From NCBI GenBank assembly GCA_947623455.1, contig OX392529.1:1426001-1490000 (forward strand): a stretch of 64,000 nucleotides of DNA, written 5' to 3'. The first letter of the stretch is position 1, and each line of letters begins with the position of its first letter. This document shows positions 39,901-50,172 of this stretch, piece by piece. A program made the position numbers and the translations under genes. This DNA is from Mimachlamys varia. Its lineage: Eukaryota > Mollusca > Bivalvia > Pectinida > Pectinidae. The notes under the pieces are model-generated. The model was not told where the DNA came from, did no database searches, and saw only the letters and a list, made by a program, of their open reading frames with translations.

Positions 39901-40727
39901 TGATATACATTAATGATATTGTTGGAAGAAGTGGAAAAATCGATGATAAGCTTATATATCAGAAATTAAAATGTAAACGCAATTGGTTAGCGGAAATAAC
40001 GTCTGTAAAAAGAGCCATACCAAAGAAATGGTTAGAGGAATTAAGTAATGAAAACTCAAAATCAGTAGTTCAAATTGTCTGGAAAGAAGTTTGTGTATAT
40101 AATAGAACTACTCACAATATAATTTTAATAGAAAATATAAGCAATAAAGATATATACCGGATACTGCGGGACAAAAAAACACTTACCACACATATATTTG
40201 ACGTGTGGAGGGAAAAACTAAATATAAGAGAAAATAGTTGGCACGAGTTTTTATGCTTTTTCCGATTTTTGTTCAGTGTAATAACTGAAAATGATGAAAA
40301 AATATTTCGGTGGAAATTATTTCATAACATACTTCCGAATGGTTTATTATTAAAGAGATGGAAGATAAAGTTAAATGAGAACTGTGAAGTTTGTGATGTT
40401 CAGGATGATTATAACCATTATTTTATAGAATGCCGTTGTGTTTTTGCACTCTGGAATCATATAGGAGAGTCGCTTAATAGGCTAGACTACACCATCAACC
40501 TACGGAATTTGAAAAACATAGTGATTGGGTACAAAATTACTTACAATGCATATAATGGGATTAATAGTCTCTTATCACTGATTGGTTTTGTAATATATAA
40601 ATGGTATCATCTAAGTGAAGCAAGAACTAAATACGTGGATATAGTAAATTTATTTAAACATGAACTAAAAAAGAAGCTTTATTTGAAACATTACCAACAA
40701 ATGTCTTTTTTACAGTCATTTTTGTAA
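36966..40727 (+). CDS. LINE ORF2: endonuclease and reverse transcriptase
   Basis: 1253 residues. An APE-like endonuclease (about 1-235) shows N10, E39 (LQETH), D145 and N147 (GGDYNEA), D207 (SRLDYF) and D232/H233 (TDHLAV), the expected catalytic set for nicking target DNA. The reverse transcriptase (about 450-760) shows NKSPGSDGL, RNWRPITLLNTDYK, D600 in LDFSKAFDTIEW, RGIRQGCPLS and the catalytic LADD (D702, D703); L replaces the commoner F/Y. A C-terminal C1140-X2-C1143-X7-H1151-X4-C1156 motif resembles the L1 Cys motif. There are no stops or frameshifts. It starts 24 bp after the ORF1 stop, so translation probably depends on reinitiation or a similar mechanism. Target-primed reverse transcription is the expected role. 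Confidence 0.95.
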   Translation: MNVLHLLTLNVQGLRNKEKRYRLYEWLKKQKFGIAFLQETHFSKDLTDVINREIYDFADAYHSFGKTNSKGVSVLINKKVPVTVINRESDGEGRYVMLNIEVEDTFYTMLNVYAPNDENSRNTFFKNLNSKINDFKQGAVLMGGDYNEAKEKIDRISRNKNRIFKNTYGLKQLIKNNNLNDIWRVRNTNIRQFTWRRKTPGEASRLDYFLIENNINDIKSCDIRPAQIKYTDHLAVSLKLEYNLRKNKGCGIWKMNNSVLENDDYIHLIDNVIDEVMDSSPTLNKVELWDLCKIMIKHNTIEYCKYKNKRKKDNIIRLENDLISQNAKYDECPTTATQGKIKDLENQLSEIYEDRARGAQIRARVNWIENGERNTKFFLGMEKHRQLKNIITQLRMDNGEIEKDSEKILIEIEKFYSKLYETTNPDEDKVKEYIKNCDIEYVLDEGERNKCEGELSLKECEDAVQNMKLNKSPGSDGLTVEFYKTFWKKISKTVVGALNESYKRGELSTSQKKGIVSLIYKKNDALRLRNWRPITLLNTDYKIAAHALATRIKPFMSKIISTDQNGYIRNRFIGYNIRLIQDIIDFSEKFNIDSCIIFLDFSKAFDTIEWKFMVNSLKKFGFGESFINWVKTLYTDIRGCVKNNNWLTGSYKISRGIRQGCPLSCLLFVIAAEILACKLRSDTDVRGVKINNKNMKVSQLADDTTLFMRYNDVEKALKLVEEYGKVSGLKLNKDKTEGIFAGSNKNKGSGYAGIKWVKMAKSLGVYFGTNNKVCSNICWKEKITSIDHLIKNWKKRKLTLLGKSIIIQSLIIPTITFFVNAIGIDDDTTKILEKIIFKFIWDGKPDRVKRKVMIGDFERGGLNIRDIESHINVLRISWIKRFLHEDEAKWKIIPRLYFDKFGKNNLIFKMNTGSTKLLPKMYKLPSFYSDILNSWYTLQTDNGIMKNYREIKQQVIWGNKHIKLNGKSLWFKDWVDSGLIYINDIVGRSGKIDDKLIYQKLKCKRNWLAEITSVKRAIPKKWLEELSNENSKSVVQIVWKEVCVYNRTTHNIILIENISNKDIYRILRDKKTLTTHIFDVWREKLNIRENSWHEFLCFFRFLFSVITENDEKIFRWKLFHNILPNGLLLKRWKIKLNENCEVCDVQDDYNHYFIECRCVFALWNHIGESLNRLDYTINLRNLKNIVIGYKITYNAYNGINSLLSLIGFVIYKWYHLSEARTKYVDIVNLFKHELKKKLYLKHYQQMSFLQSFL

Positions 40728-41424
40728 GGGCTCAAGATCATAGTATTTAGCCTTTTCCTAATACATGATACAGTGTATAAGAAAGAACATGTAACGGATT
40801 TGAAAAATGATAATTGTTTTATATATAATGTTATATTTATGCAATGTAGCAGATAATAAATCACATGATATCACAGATTAAAAAAAAAAAAAGAAAGGAA
40901 AAGAAAAAGAAAGACAGACATGCACTGTGATGAGAAAAAAAAACGAGAATGTAAAAGTGACAGCAAAAACAAATATATACATTGTAAGTATGGATGAATG
41001 TCTATTTTCATGTTGATACATTGTATATGAACGGGTGTATTATATGTATGTATAGTGAGTAAATAGTTTGGGGTATGCGTGTTTTGGTGTGTGTGTGTAC
41101 GGGCATGGGTACCAATATATACTGATATTCGCATGTATGTTTGAAGGGTTTTTTTAGTTTGCAAAAATATGCATATGTGTACTATAAATATAATGAAATA
41201 TGGAGTGTAAGTACGAAAGTAGGTATTCAAATATGTCTATGTCTGGTGTGTGAGACTGTGTTTACGAGTAAACGATATGTATGTTGGTAAGTATACAAGT
41301 ATACAAGTATTATGAACAAAAGTTTTGTGCGATCTGAGTGGAGGTGATGGTGTACATGAATGTGTTATAAAGTGTACGTAAGAACGAAACTGAAAAACAA
41401 AAAAATAACCCAGAAAATGGGGGG
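40728..41424 (+). other. LINE 3' UTR
   Basis: About 700 bp after the ORF2 stop. It holds an internal A-rich tract (about 40879-40915, aaaaaaaaaaaagaaaggaa type) followed by more sequence with gtgtgtgtgtac, and ends at gaaaatgggggg directly against the 27-bp array. The lack of a terminal poly(A) tail differs from mammalian L1. Antisense ORFs here (40871-41230) are low-complexity and not credible. Confidence 0.75.
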
Positions 41425-44413
41425 ATACATTATTGTCCTCAACACTAGCCAATACAATACATTATTGTCCTCAACACTAGCCAATACATTATTGTCCTCA
41501 ACACTAACCAATACATTATTGTCCTCAACACTAGCCAATACATTATTGTCCTCAACACTAACCAATACATTATTGTCCTCAACACTAGCCAATACATTAT
41601 TGTCCTCAACACTAGCCAATACATTATTGTCCTCAACACTAGCCAATACAATACTGTCCTCAACACTAGCCAATACAATACTGTCCTCAATACTCGCCAA
41701 TACATTATTGTCCTCAACACTAGCCAATACATTATTGTCCTCAACACTAGCCAATACAATATTGTCCTCAACACTAACCAATACATTATTGTCCTCAACA
41801 CTAGCCAATACATTATTGTCCTCAACACTAGCCAATACATTATTGTCCTCAACACTAGCCAATACAATACTGTCCTCAACACTAGCCAATACATTATTGT
41901 CCTCAACACTAGCCAATACAATATTGTCCTCAACACTAACCAATACATTATTGTCCTCAATTCTAGCCAATACATTATTGTCCTCAACACTAGCCAATAC
42001 AATACATTATTGTCCTCAACACTAGCCAATACATTATTGTCCTCAACACTAACCAATACATTATTGTCCTCAACACTAGCCAATACATTATTGTCCTCAA
42101 CACTAACCAATACATTATTGTCCTCAACACTCACCAATACATTATTGTCCTCAACACTAGCCAATACAATATTGTCCTCAACACTAACCAATACATTATT
42201 GTCCTCAACACTAGCCAATACATTATTGTCCTCAACACTAGTCAATACATTATCGTCCTCAACACTAGCCGATACATTATTGTCCTCAATACTCGCCAAT
42301 ACATTATTGTCCTCAACACTAGCCAATACATTATTGTCCTCAACACTGACCAATACATTATTGTCCTCAACACTAACCAATACATTATTGTCCTCAACAC
42401 TAGCCAATACAATATTGTCCTCAACACTCACCAATACATTACTGTCCTCAACACTAGCCAATACATTATTGTCCTCAACACTAGCCAATACATTATTGTC
42501 CTCAACACTAGCCAATACATTATTGTCCTCAACACTAGTCAATACATTATCGTCCTCAACACTAGCCGATACATTATTGTCCTCAATACTCGCCAATACA
42601 TTATTGTCCTCAAAACTAGCCAATACATTATTGTCCTCAACACTGACCAATACAATATTGTCCTCAACACTAACCAATACATTATTGTCCTCAACACTAG
42701 CCAATACAATATTGTCCTCAACACTAGCCAATACAATATTGTCCTCAACACTAGCCAATACATTATTGTCCTCAACACTAGCCAATACATCATTGTCCTC
42801 AACACTAGCCAATACAATATTGTCCTCAACACTAGCCAATACAATATTGTCCTCAACAGTAGCCAATACATTATTGTCCTCAACACTAGCCAATACAATA
42901 TTGTCCTCAACACTATCCAATACATTATTGTCCTCAACACTAGCCAATACATTATTGTCCTCAGCACTAACCAATACATTATTGTCCTCAATACTATCCA
43001 ATACATTATTGTCCTCAACACTAGCCAATACATTATTGTCCTCAACACTAACCAAAACATTACTGTCCTCAACACTAGCCAATACAATATTGTCCTCAAC
43101 ACTAGCCAATACAATATTGTCCTCAACACTATCCGATACATTATTGTCCTCAATACTATCCAATACATTATTGTCCTCAACACTATCCAATACAATATTG
43201 TCCTCAACACTAGCCAATACATTATTGTCCTCAACACTATCCAATACATTATTGTCCTCAACACTAGCCAATACATTATTGTCCTCAACACTAGCCAATA
43301 CATTATTGTCCTCAACACTAACCAATACATTATTGTCCTCAACACTAGCCAATACATTGTTGTCCTCAACACTAGCCAATACAATACTGTCCTCAATACT
43401 AACCAATACATTATTGTCCTCAACACTAGCCAATACATTATTGTCCTCAACACTAGCCAATACAATATTGTCCTCAACACTAACCAATACATTATTGTCC
43501 TCAACACTAGCCAATACATTATTGTCCTCAACACTAGCCAATACATTATTGTCCTCAACACTAACCAAAACATTACTGTCCTCAACGCTAGCCAATACAT
43601 TATTGTCCTCAACACTAGCCAATACATTATTGTCCTCAACACTAGCCAATACATTATTGTCCTCAACACTAGCCAATACATTATTGTCCTCAATACTAAC
43701 CAAAACATTACTGTCCTCAACACTAGCCAATACATTACTGTCCTCAACACTCACCAATACATTATTGTCCTCAACACTAGCTAATACATTATTGTCCTCA
43801 ACACTGACCAATACATTATTGTCCTCAACACTAACCAATACATTATTGTCCTCAACACTAAACAATACATTATTGTCCTCAACACTAGCCAATACATTAT
43901 TGTCCTCAATACTAACCAATACATTATTGTCCTCAACACTCACCAATACATTATTGTCCTCAACACTAGCCAAAACATTATTGTCCTCAACACTAGCCGA
44001 TACATTATTGTCCTCAATACTAACCAATACATTATTGTCCTCAATACTAACCAATACAATATTGTCCTCAACACTCACCAATACATTATTGTCCTCAACA
44101 CTAGCCAAAACATTATTGTCCTCAACACTAGCCGATACATTATTGTCCTCAACACTAGCCGATACATTATTGTCCTCAATACTAACCAATACAATATTGT
44201 CCTCAACACTAGCCAAAACATTATTGTCCTCAACACTAGCCGATACATTATTGTCCTCAATACTAACCAATACATTATTTTCCTCAACTCTAACCAATAC
44301 ATTATTGTCCTCAACGCTAGCCAATACATTATCGTCCTCAACACTCACCAATACATTATTGTCCTCAACACTTGCCAATACATTATTGTCTTCAACACTG
44401 GCCAATACATTAG
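41425..44413. repeat. 27-bp minisatellite, right part (~110 copies)
   Basis: Continuation of the array broken by the LINE. The first unit is the right copy of the target duplication. Its order of variants matches parts of the left array (for example 41445-42025 with 24127-24707 and 27620-28200; 42750-43750 with about 28930-29925), so these blocks arose before or independently of the LINE insertion. The last units are more diverged (cacttgcc, cttcaacactggcc) before unique sequence begins at 44414. Confidence 0.95.
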
Positions 44414-44698
44414 GATGAATTTTCCTTGTGGTTCATTTATGCTTGTACAACACTTTAAAATTCTTATTGAAAAAATGATGCCAAGTAAAACCTAAGTTGA
44501 GAGAAAATTCCTACAATCCAAAGAGAATCAGGCAAAAATCCAGTTAAGGGAAAATTCCTACAATCCAAAGAGAATAAGGCAAAAATCCAGTTAAGGGGAA
44601 ATTCCCACCTACAATTCAAAGTAGGGGACATCTACACAATCTACAGGGAATATCAGGAAGCAGTGGCTGTAAACTTCCTGTGGGGAATTATGTTCCAG
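44414..44698 (+). other. Unique intron end before exon D1, with a ~47-bp duplication
   Basis: Short unique sequence. Two near-identical direct copies containing aaaattcctacaatccaaag and aggcaaaaatccagttaagg lie at about 44502-44600, and a third partial copy follows. The segment ends with ggaattatgttccag, a reasonable 3' splice site for exon D1. Confidence 0.6.
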
Positions 44699-44754
44699 GG
44701 CAACTTATATGAATGTGCTAACCCTTGGGGTATCCGTGTAGACCGTGTAGAGAT
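44699..44754 (+). CDS. STOM: Stomatin exon D1 (alternative copy of exon D)
   Basis: A 56-nt exon reading GNLYECANPWGIRVDRVE plus the first two bases of an Ile codon (AT, completed by the T of exon E). Borders are tgttccag|ggc and gagat|gtaagt. It has exactly the length and phases (0 to 2) of exon D2 and shares PWG and RVE; about 32 of 56 bases and 8 of 19 residues are identical by hand alignment. Including both D exons would shift the frame, so they should be mutually exclusive. The segment lies at the end of the SPFH core, where stomatins read LDDATDPWGIKVERVEIKD. D1 replaces the usual DDATD with YECAN. Expression is not shown by sequence alone. Confidence 0.8.
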
Positions 44755-45240
44755 GTAAGTAATCACAAACTGCATTCTTTGGTTGCATGCCTCATCATTT
44801 TCAACAACACAATCTGTGAGGAATAGTTGTACTATCAAGATGGTTAGTTTTAATTATAACTTTTTGTACCTTTTTTTGGTACGGGAGAATATCACACAAC
44901 CAGTAATTTTGGCATTTTGCCAATTTCATTTTTATCTTTAAAGCTACAACATTTTGGAAATTGAGGTAATATTTCAAGATTAAAATCTAATTTATTTGTT
45001 GATTTAAAACAACATACTTATAACTTATTGTAATGAATTACTCTTAATTATAGCTATTATGTTTTGGGATATTGAGACTACTGATTAACAGAAGCTACAT
45101 TATTTCTGAAATTAAAAGTCATGTCAGACTCAGAGATTGTCGCGTTGAAATGGTGGTCGTGTGTAATGGCTGTATTGATTCTTTATTTCAATGTGCAGTT
45201 TGGAATGTATTGATTGTTTATGCATGTGCACCAGGTCTCC
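44755..45240 (+). other. Unique intron segment after exon D1
   Basis: AT-rich sequence of about 490 bp without recognisable repeats, ORFs of interest or RNA genes. It separates exon D1 from the 47-bp repeats. The ORF 45072-45353 runs into the repeats and has no recognisable features. Confidence 0.5.
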
Positions 45241-45522
45241 TGTCTATCCTTCATCTTAGCTCTAACTGGTATCATCACCAGATCTCCTGTCTACCCTTCA
45301 TCTTAGCTCTAACTGGTATCATCACCAGATCTCCTGTCTACCCTTCATCTTAGCTCTAACTGGTATCATCACCAGATCTCCTGTCTACCCTTCATCTTAG
45401 CTCTAACTGGTATCATCACCAGATCTCCTGTCTACCCTTCATCTTAGCTCTAACTGGTATCATCACCAGATCTCCTGTCTACCCTTCATCTTAGCTGTAA
45501 CTGGTATCATCACCAGATCCTG
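45241..45522. repeat. 47-bp tandem repeat with internal hairpin (~6 copies)
   Basis: Six units of about 47 bp with ctggtatcatcaccagatct then cctgtctacccttcatctta. Each unit has a short inverted repeat, ctggt-atcatc-accag. Copies are nearly identical, so the expansion is recent. Confidence 0.9.
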
Positions 45523-45540
45523 ATCAGTTTGAATGTCATG

Positions 45541-46795
45541 CAGATGAGGATTATGGTTGAAACGTTAGAAATTGGGATTATTGTTTAAACATTATATAGA
45601 GATTAGAAATGGGGATTATGGTTGAAACATTAGAGGTTTGGATTATGGTTGAAACATTAGAGATGGGGATTATGGTTGAAACATTAGAAATGGGGATTAT
45701 GGTTGAAACATTAGAGATTGGGATTATGGTTGAAACATTAGAGGTTTGGATTATGGTTGAAACATTAGAGATGGTGATTATGGTTGAAACATTAGAGATG
45801 GGGATTATGGTTGAAACATTAGAAATGGGGATTATGGTTGAAACATTAGAGATTGGGATTATGGTTGAAACATTAGAAATGGGGATTATGGTTGAAACAT
45901 TAGAGATGGGGATTATGGTTGAAACATTAGAGGTTTGGATTATGGTTGAAACATTAGAGGTTTGGATTATGGTTGAAACATTAGAGGTTTGGATTATGGC
46001 TGAAACATTAGAGATGGGGATTATGGTTGAAACATTAGAGATGGGGATTATGGTTGAAACATTAGAGATGGGGATTATGGTTGAAACATTAGAGGTTTGG
46101 ATTATGGTTGAAACATTAGAGGTTTGGATTATGGTTGAAACATTAGAGGTTGGGATTATGGCTGAAACATTAGAGATGGGGATTATGGTTGAAACATTAG
46201 AGGTTGGGATTATGGTTGAAACATTAGAGATGGGGATTATGGTTGAAACATTAGAGGTTGGGATTATGGTTGAAACATTAGAGATTGGGATTATGGTTGA
46301 AACATTAGAAATGGGGATTATGGTTGAAACATTAGAGATGGGGATTATGGTTGAAACATTAGAAATGGGGATTATGGTTGAAACATTAGAGATGGGGATT
46401 ATGGTTGAAACATTAGAGATGGGGATTATGGTTGAAACATTAGAGGTTTGGATTATGGTTGAAACATTAGAGGTTTGGATTATGGTTGAAACATTAGAGG
46501 TTGGGATTATGGCTGAAACATTAGAGATGCGGATTATGGTTGAAACATTAGAGGTTGGGATTATGGTTGAAACATTAGAGATGGGGATTATGGTTGAAAC
46601 ATTAGAGGTTGGGATTATGGTTGAAACATTAGAGATTGGGATTATGGTTGAAACATTAGAAATGGGGATTATGGTTGAAACATTAGAGATGGGGATTATG
46701 GTTGAAACATTAGAGGTTGGGATTATGGTTGAAACATTAGAAATGGGGATTATGGTTGAAACATTAGAGGGTGGGATTATGGTTGAAACGTCTCT
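45541..46795. repeat. Second 27-bp minisatellite (~46 copies)
   Basis: Units contain gaaacattagagatggggat followed by tatggtt. Blocks of variants (gaggtttgg, agattggg, aaatgggg, gctgaaac) recur in order, for example the series from about 46090 and again from about 46440. The + strand is C-poor and G-rich, opposite to the large 27-bp array, and the sequence is unrelated by eye in either orientation. The ORF 45609-46802, with repeated MVETLE, is a product of the 27-bp period. Confidence 0.93.
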
Positions 46796-46901
46796 GATTT
46801 AAATTATCTCACACTCCTATAGTCAGAAATAAAGGACTCATTTTCACACTGATACAGTCAGTTGTGTTGTTTTGTACACTGCCATTTTTGTCCTCCTTCA
46901 G

Positions 46902-46957
46902 AGTTCACTGGACGACGCCACTGACCCCTGGGGTGTCAAAGTAGAGCGTGTTGAAGT
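46902..46957 (+). CDS. STOM: Stomatin exon D2 (canonical copy of exon D)
   Basis: A 56-nt exon reading SSLDDATDPWGVKVERVE plus the first two bases of a Val codon (GT, completed by T of exon E). The acceptor is cctccttcag|agt and the donor gaagt|gtaagt. It follows exon C in phase 0 and matches the stomatin consensus (M-Q-S-x-LDDATDxWG-KVERVE-KDV) closely, so it is taken as the ancestral form and exon D1 as the diverged duplicate. The two lie 2.15 kb apart, with the 47-bp and 27-bp arrays between them. The 34-bp array starts about 30 bases after its donor. Confidence 0.93.
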
Positions 46958-46985
46958 GTAAGTACTATAAGTAACATACATATAT

Positions 46986-49074
46986 GTCAGGGTAGGATTT
47001 ATATCTTACCTATACTGATGTCAGGGTAGGATATATATCTAACTTACACTGATGTCAGGGTAGGATATATATCTAACATGTTCTGATGTCAGGGTAGGAT
47101 ATATATCTAACATGTTCTGATGTCAGGGTAGGATATATATCTAACATGTTCTGATGTCAGGGTAGGATATATATCTAACCTATACTGATGTCAGGGTAGG
47201 ATATATATCTAACATGTACTGATGTCAGGGTAGGATATATATCTAACATACACTGATGTCAGGGTAGGATATATATCTAACCTATACTGATGTCAGGGTA
47301 GGATATATATCTAACATACACTGATGTGAGGGTAGGATATATATCTAACCTATACTGATGTCAGGGTAGGATATATATCTAACATGTACTGATGTCAGGG
47401 AAGGATTTATATCTTACCTATACTGATGTCAGGGTAGGATATATATCTAACTTACACTGATGTCAGGGTAGGATATATATCTAACATGTTCTGATGTCAG
47501 GGTAGGATATATATCTAACATGTTCTGATGTCAGGGTAGGATATATATCTAACATGTTCTGATGTCAGGGTAGGATATATATCTAACCTATACTGATGTC
47601 AGGGTAGGATATATATCTAACATGTACTGATGTCAGGGTAGGATATATATCTAACATACACTGATGTCAGGGTAGGATATATATCTAACCTATACTGATG
47701 TCAGGGTAGGATATATATCTAACATACACTGATGTGAGGGTAGGATATATATCTAACCTATACTGATGTCAGGGTAGGATATATATCTAACATGTACTGA
47801 TGTCAGGGAAGGATATATATCTAACATGTACTGATGTCAGGGTAGGATATATATCTAACATGTACTGATGTCAGGGTAGGATATATATCTAACCTATACT
47901 GATGTCAGGGTAGGATATATATCTAACATGTACTGATGTCAGGGTAGGATATATATCTAACATGTACTGATGTCAGGGTAGTATATATATCTAACATGTA
48001 CTGATGTCAGGGTAGGATATATATCTAACATGTACTGATGTCAGGGTAGTATATATATCTAACATGTACTGATGTCAGGGTAGGATATATATCTAACCTA
48101 TACTGATGTCAGGGTAGGATATATACACAACATATACTGATGTCAGGGTAGGATATATATCTAATGTATACTGATGTCAGGGTACGATATATATCTAACC
48201 TATACTGATGTCAGGGTACGATATATACCTAACATATACTGATGTCAGGGTAGGATATATATCTAACATATACTGATGTCAGGGTAGGATATATATCTAA
48301 CCTATACTGATGTCAGGGTAGGATATATATCTAACCTATACTGATGTCAGGGTAGGATATATATCTAACATATACTGATGTCAGGGTAGGATATATATCT
48401 AACATGTACTGATGTCAGGGTAGGATATATATCTAACATATACTGATGTCAGGGTAGGATATATATCTAACATGTACTGATGTCAGGGTAGGATATATAT
48501 CTAACCTATACTGATGTCAGGGTAGGATATATACCTAACCTATACTGATGTCAGGGTAGGATATATATCTAACGTATACTGATGTCAGGTTAGGATATAT
48601 ATCTAACATACACTGATGTCAAGGTAGGATATATATCTAACATACACTGATGTCAGGGTAGGATATATATCTAACATGTACTGATGTCAGGGTAGGATAT
48701 ATATCTAACATGTACTGATGTCAGGGTAGGATATATATCTAACATGTACTGAAGTCAGGGTAGGATATATATCTAACATGTACTGATGTCAGGGTAGGAT
48801 ATATATCTAACATGTACTGATGTCAGGGTAGGATATATATCTAACATGTACTGATGTCAGGGTAGGATATATATCTAACATGTACTGATGTCAGGGTAGG
48901 ATATATATCTAACATGTACTGATGTCAGGGTAGGATATATATCTAACATGTACTGATGTCAGGGTAGGATATATATCTAACTTATACTGATGTCAGGGTA
49001 GGATATATATGTAACATGTACTGATGTCAGGGTAGGATATATATCTAACCTATACTGATGTCAGGGTAGGATAT
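46986..49074. repeat. 34-bp tandem array (~61 copies)
   Basis: Units contain tgatgtcagggtaggatata followed by tatctaacatgtac. The last bases vary (atgttc, ctatac, atacac, atgtac). A block of 408 bp (12 units) is repeated at the start, marked by tttatatcttacc near 46996 and 47404. Each unit contains TATCTAAC, similar to a branch-point motif. Intronic. Confidence 0.94.
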
Positions 49075-49800
49075 ATAACTTGTGTAACAATTTGTTGGTC
49101 ACTTCACTAACACTGCTAGTTCATTAGGAAAGTTTTATCCTGGTCACTCTCACCTGTTACATTTTCATGTACTCACAAAATTTCAAAGTCATAATATTTT
49201 AGCAAATTAAGCACTGAATTCTGATTGGTTAATAACAATTAAGATATAAATGTATGTGATTTTTTGTTATTTTTGATGAATTTTAAAATTGTATGTTTAT
49301 AATATAGATTCATGTGTGTACGTTGTTTTGTCTAAGTTTTAATAAGAACTTTGACAAGAGCATGCTAGCTGTGACTTTGTTGATACTAGAGGTGTTAGTT
49401 GTGACTTTGTTGATACTAGAGGTGTTAGTTGTAATTGTGTACTACTGAGCGTGTCAGCATGGTTCTTAGTGTGACTAACAATTCACAATTCACAAAACTC
49501 TTTTTTCAAGTTGCTACACTGATAATAATTGAATGTTTCTCCTGAATTTATTTAGTTTTTGCTTATTAGTAACTGAATGCATTTCACACACAATGAGATA
49601 TCATGGTCAGATATGTTGCAATAGGTAATGTGATACTAAATTTAAGCATATTTCATTAAAGATGTTAAAGACCAAGTTCTTTTGAAAGAATGTATTTCTT
49701 GTGATGTTTTTAAAAAACATAATAGTAATTGCTTGTATACAAAGGTGCAAGTAAAACAATTTTTCAAGAATGATAATGTTAAACGTAACATAAATGTTAT
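49075..49800 (+). other. Unique intron segment with a small duplication
   Basis: About 725 bp, AT-rich. Two direct copies of about 36 bp with gtgactttgttgatactaga and ggtgttagttgt lie near 49370-49440. No ORF, RNA gene or transposon end is recognised. Confidence 0.5.
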
Positions 49801-50172
49801 TTAGCTCATCTTGCCTGACGGGCCATCTTGCCTGACGGGCCATCTTGCCTGACGGGCCAAGTGAGCTTATGCCATGGTGCTGTGTCGGTCGTCTATCCAT
49901 TCATCCTGTGTCCCTCAACTTTTCATTTTTGACTGAAATACCAGAAGACCTAGAAACATGTTAATTGACTGGAAGCCTTCTTGGAAAAATTCAAGCAAAG
50001 TTTTTGAGTAAAAACAACCTTGACCTACCTTCAATGTCACAGTTGTCAAAAATGTTTAAATCCTAACGTGTTCTTTAGAAGAACCTAATCATAGATTTAA
50101 TTAGACCAATTCAAAGTTACATATGTGAGATTAATACCAGGTGAGTGAGTCAGGCCCATTGGGCCTCTTGTT
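49801..50172. mobile_element. Hairpin-ended dispersed element, short copy
   Basis: It starts ttagctcatcttgcctgacg and ends ggcccattgggcctcttgtt, the same ends as the 52815-56636 element. Inside are aagtgagcttatg, a cgtc-rich stretch and a single module with cttgacct...caatgtcac, related to the 145-bp unit. The left hairpin region has a local threefold repeat of ttgcctgacgggccatc. I recognise this type of sequence as common in bivalve genomes, but it is not assigned to a named family. No ORF. Confidence 0.75.

Larger units (their letters stand above)
35484..41424 (+). mobile_element. Full-length L1/Tx1-type LINE inside the 27-bp array
   Basis: A 5.94-kb non-LTR retrotransposon in the same orientation as the host gene: 5' UTR of about 200 bp, ORF1 (35688-36941), a 24-bp spacer, ORF2 (36966-40727) and a 3' UTR of about 700 bp. 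It starts with gggggagag and ends with aaaatgggggg, without a poly(A) tail. The 7-bp sequence atacatt flanks both ends (35477-35483, 41425-41431) and is part of the 27-bp unit. Both ORFs are uninterrupted, so the copy is probably young and possibly active. An APE-type endonuclease, an RT of L1 layout, a C-terminal CCHC motif and zinc knuckles in ORF1 favour the L1 clade, Tx1-like branch; subfamily unknown. Confidence 0.93.

Noticed and set aside
41365..44418. Long ORFs in the right part of the 27-bp array, one fused to LINE 3' UTR sequence
   Set aside because: Same repeat artefact; the non-repeat ends are chance extensions.
45609..46802. 397-codon ORF with repeated MVETLE units
   Set aside because: A product of the second 27-bp minisatellite; no unique sequence, and it lies between two alternative exons within an intron.
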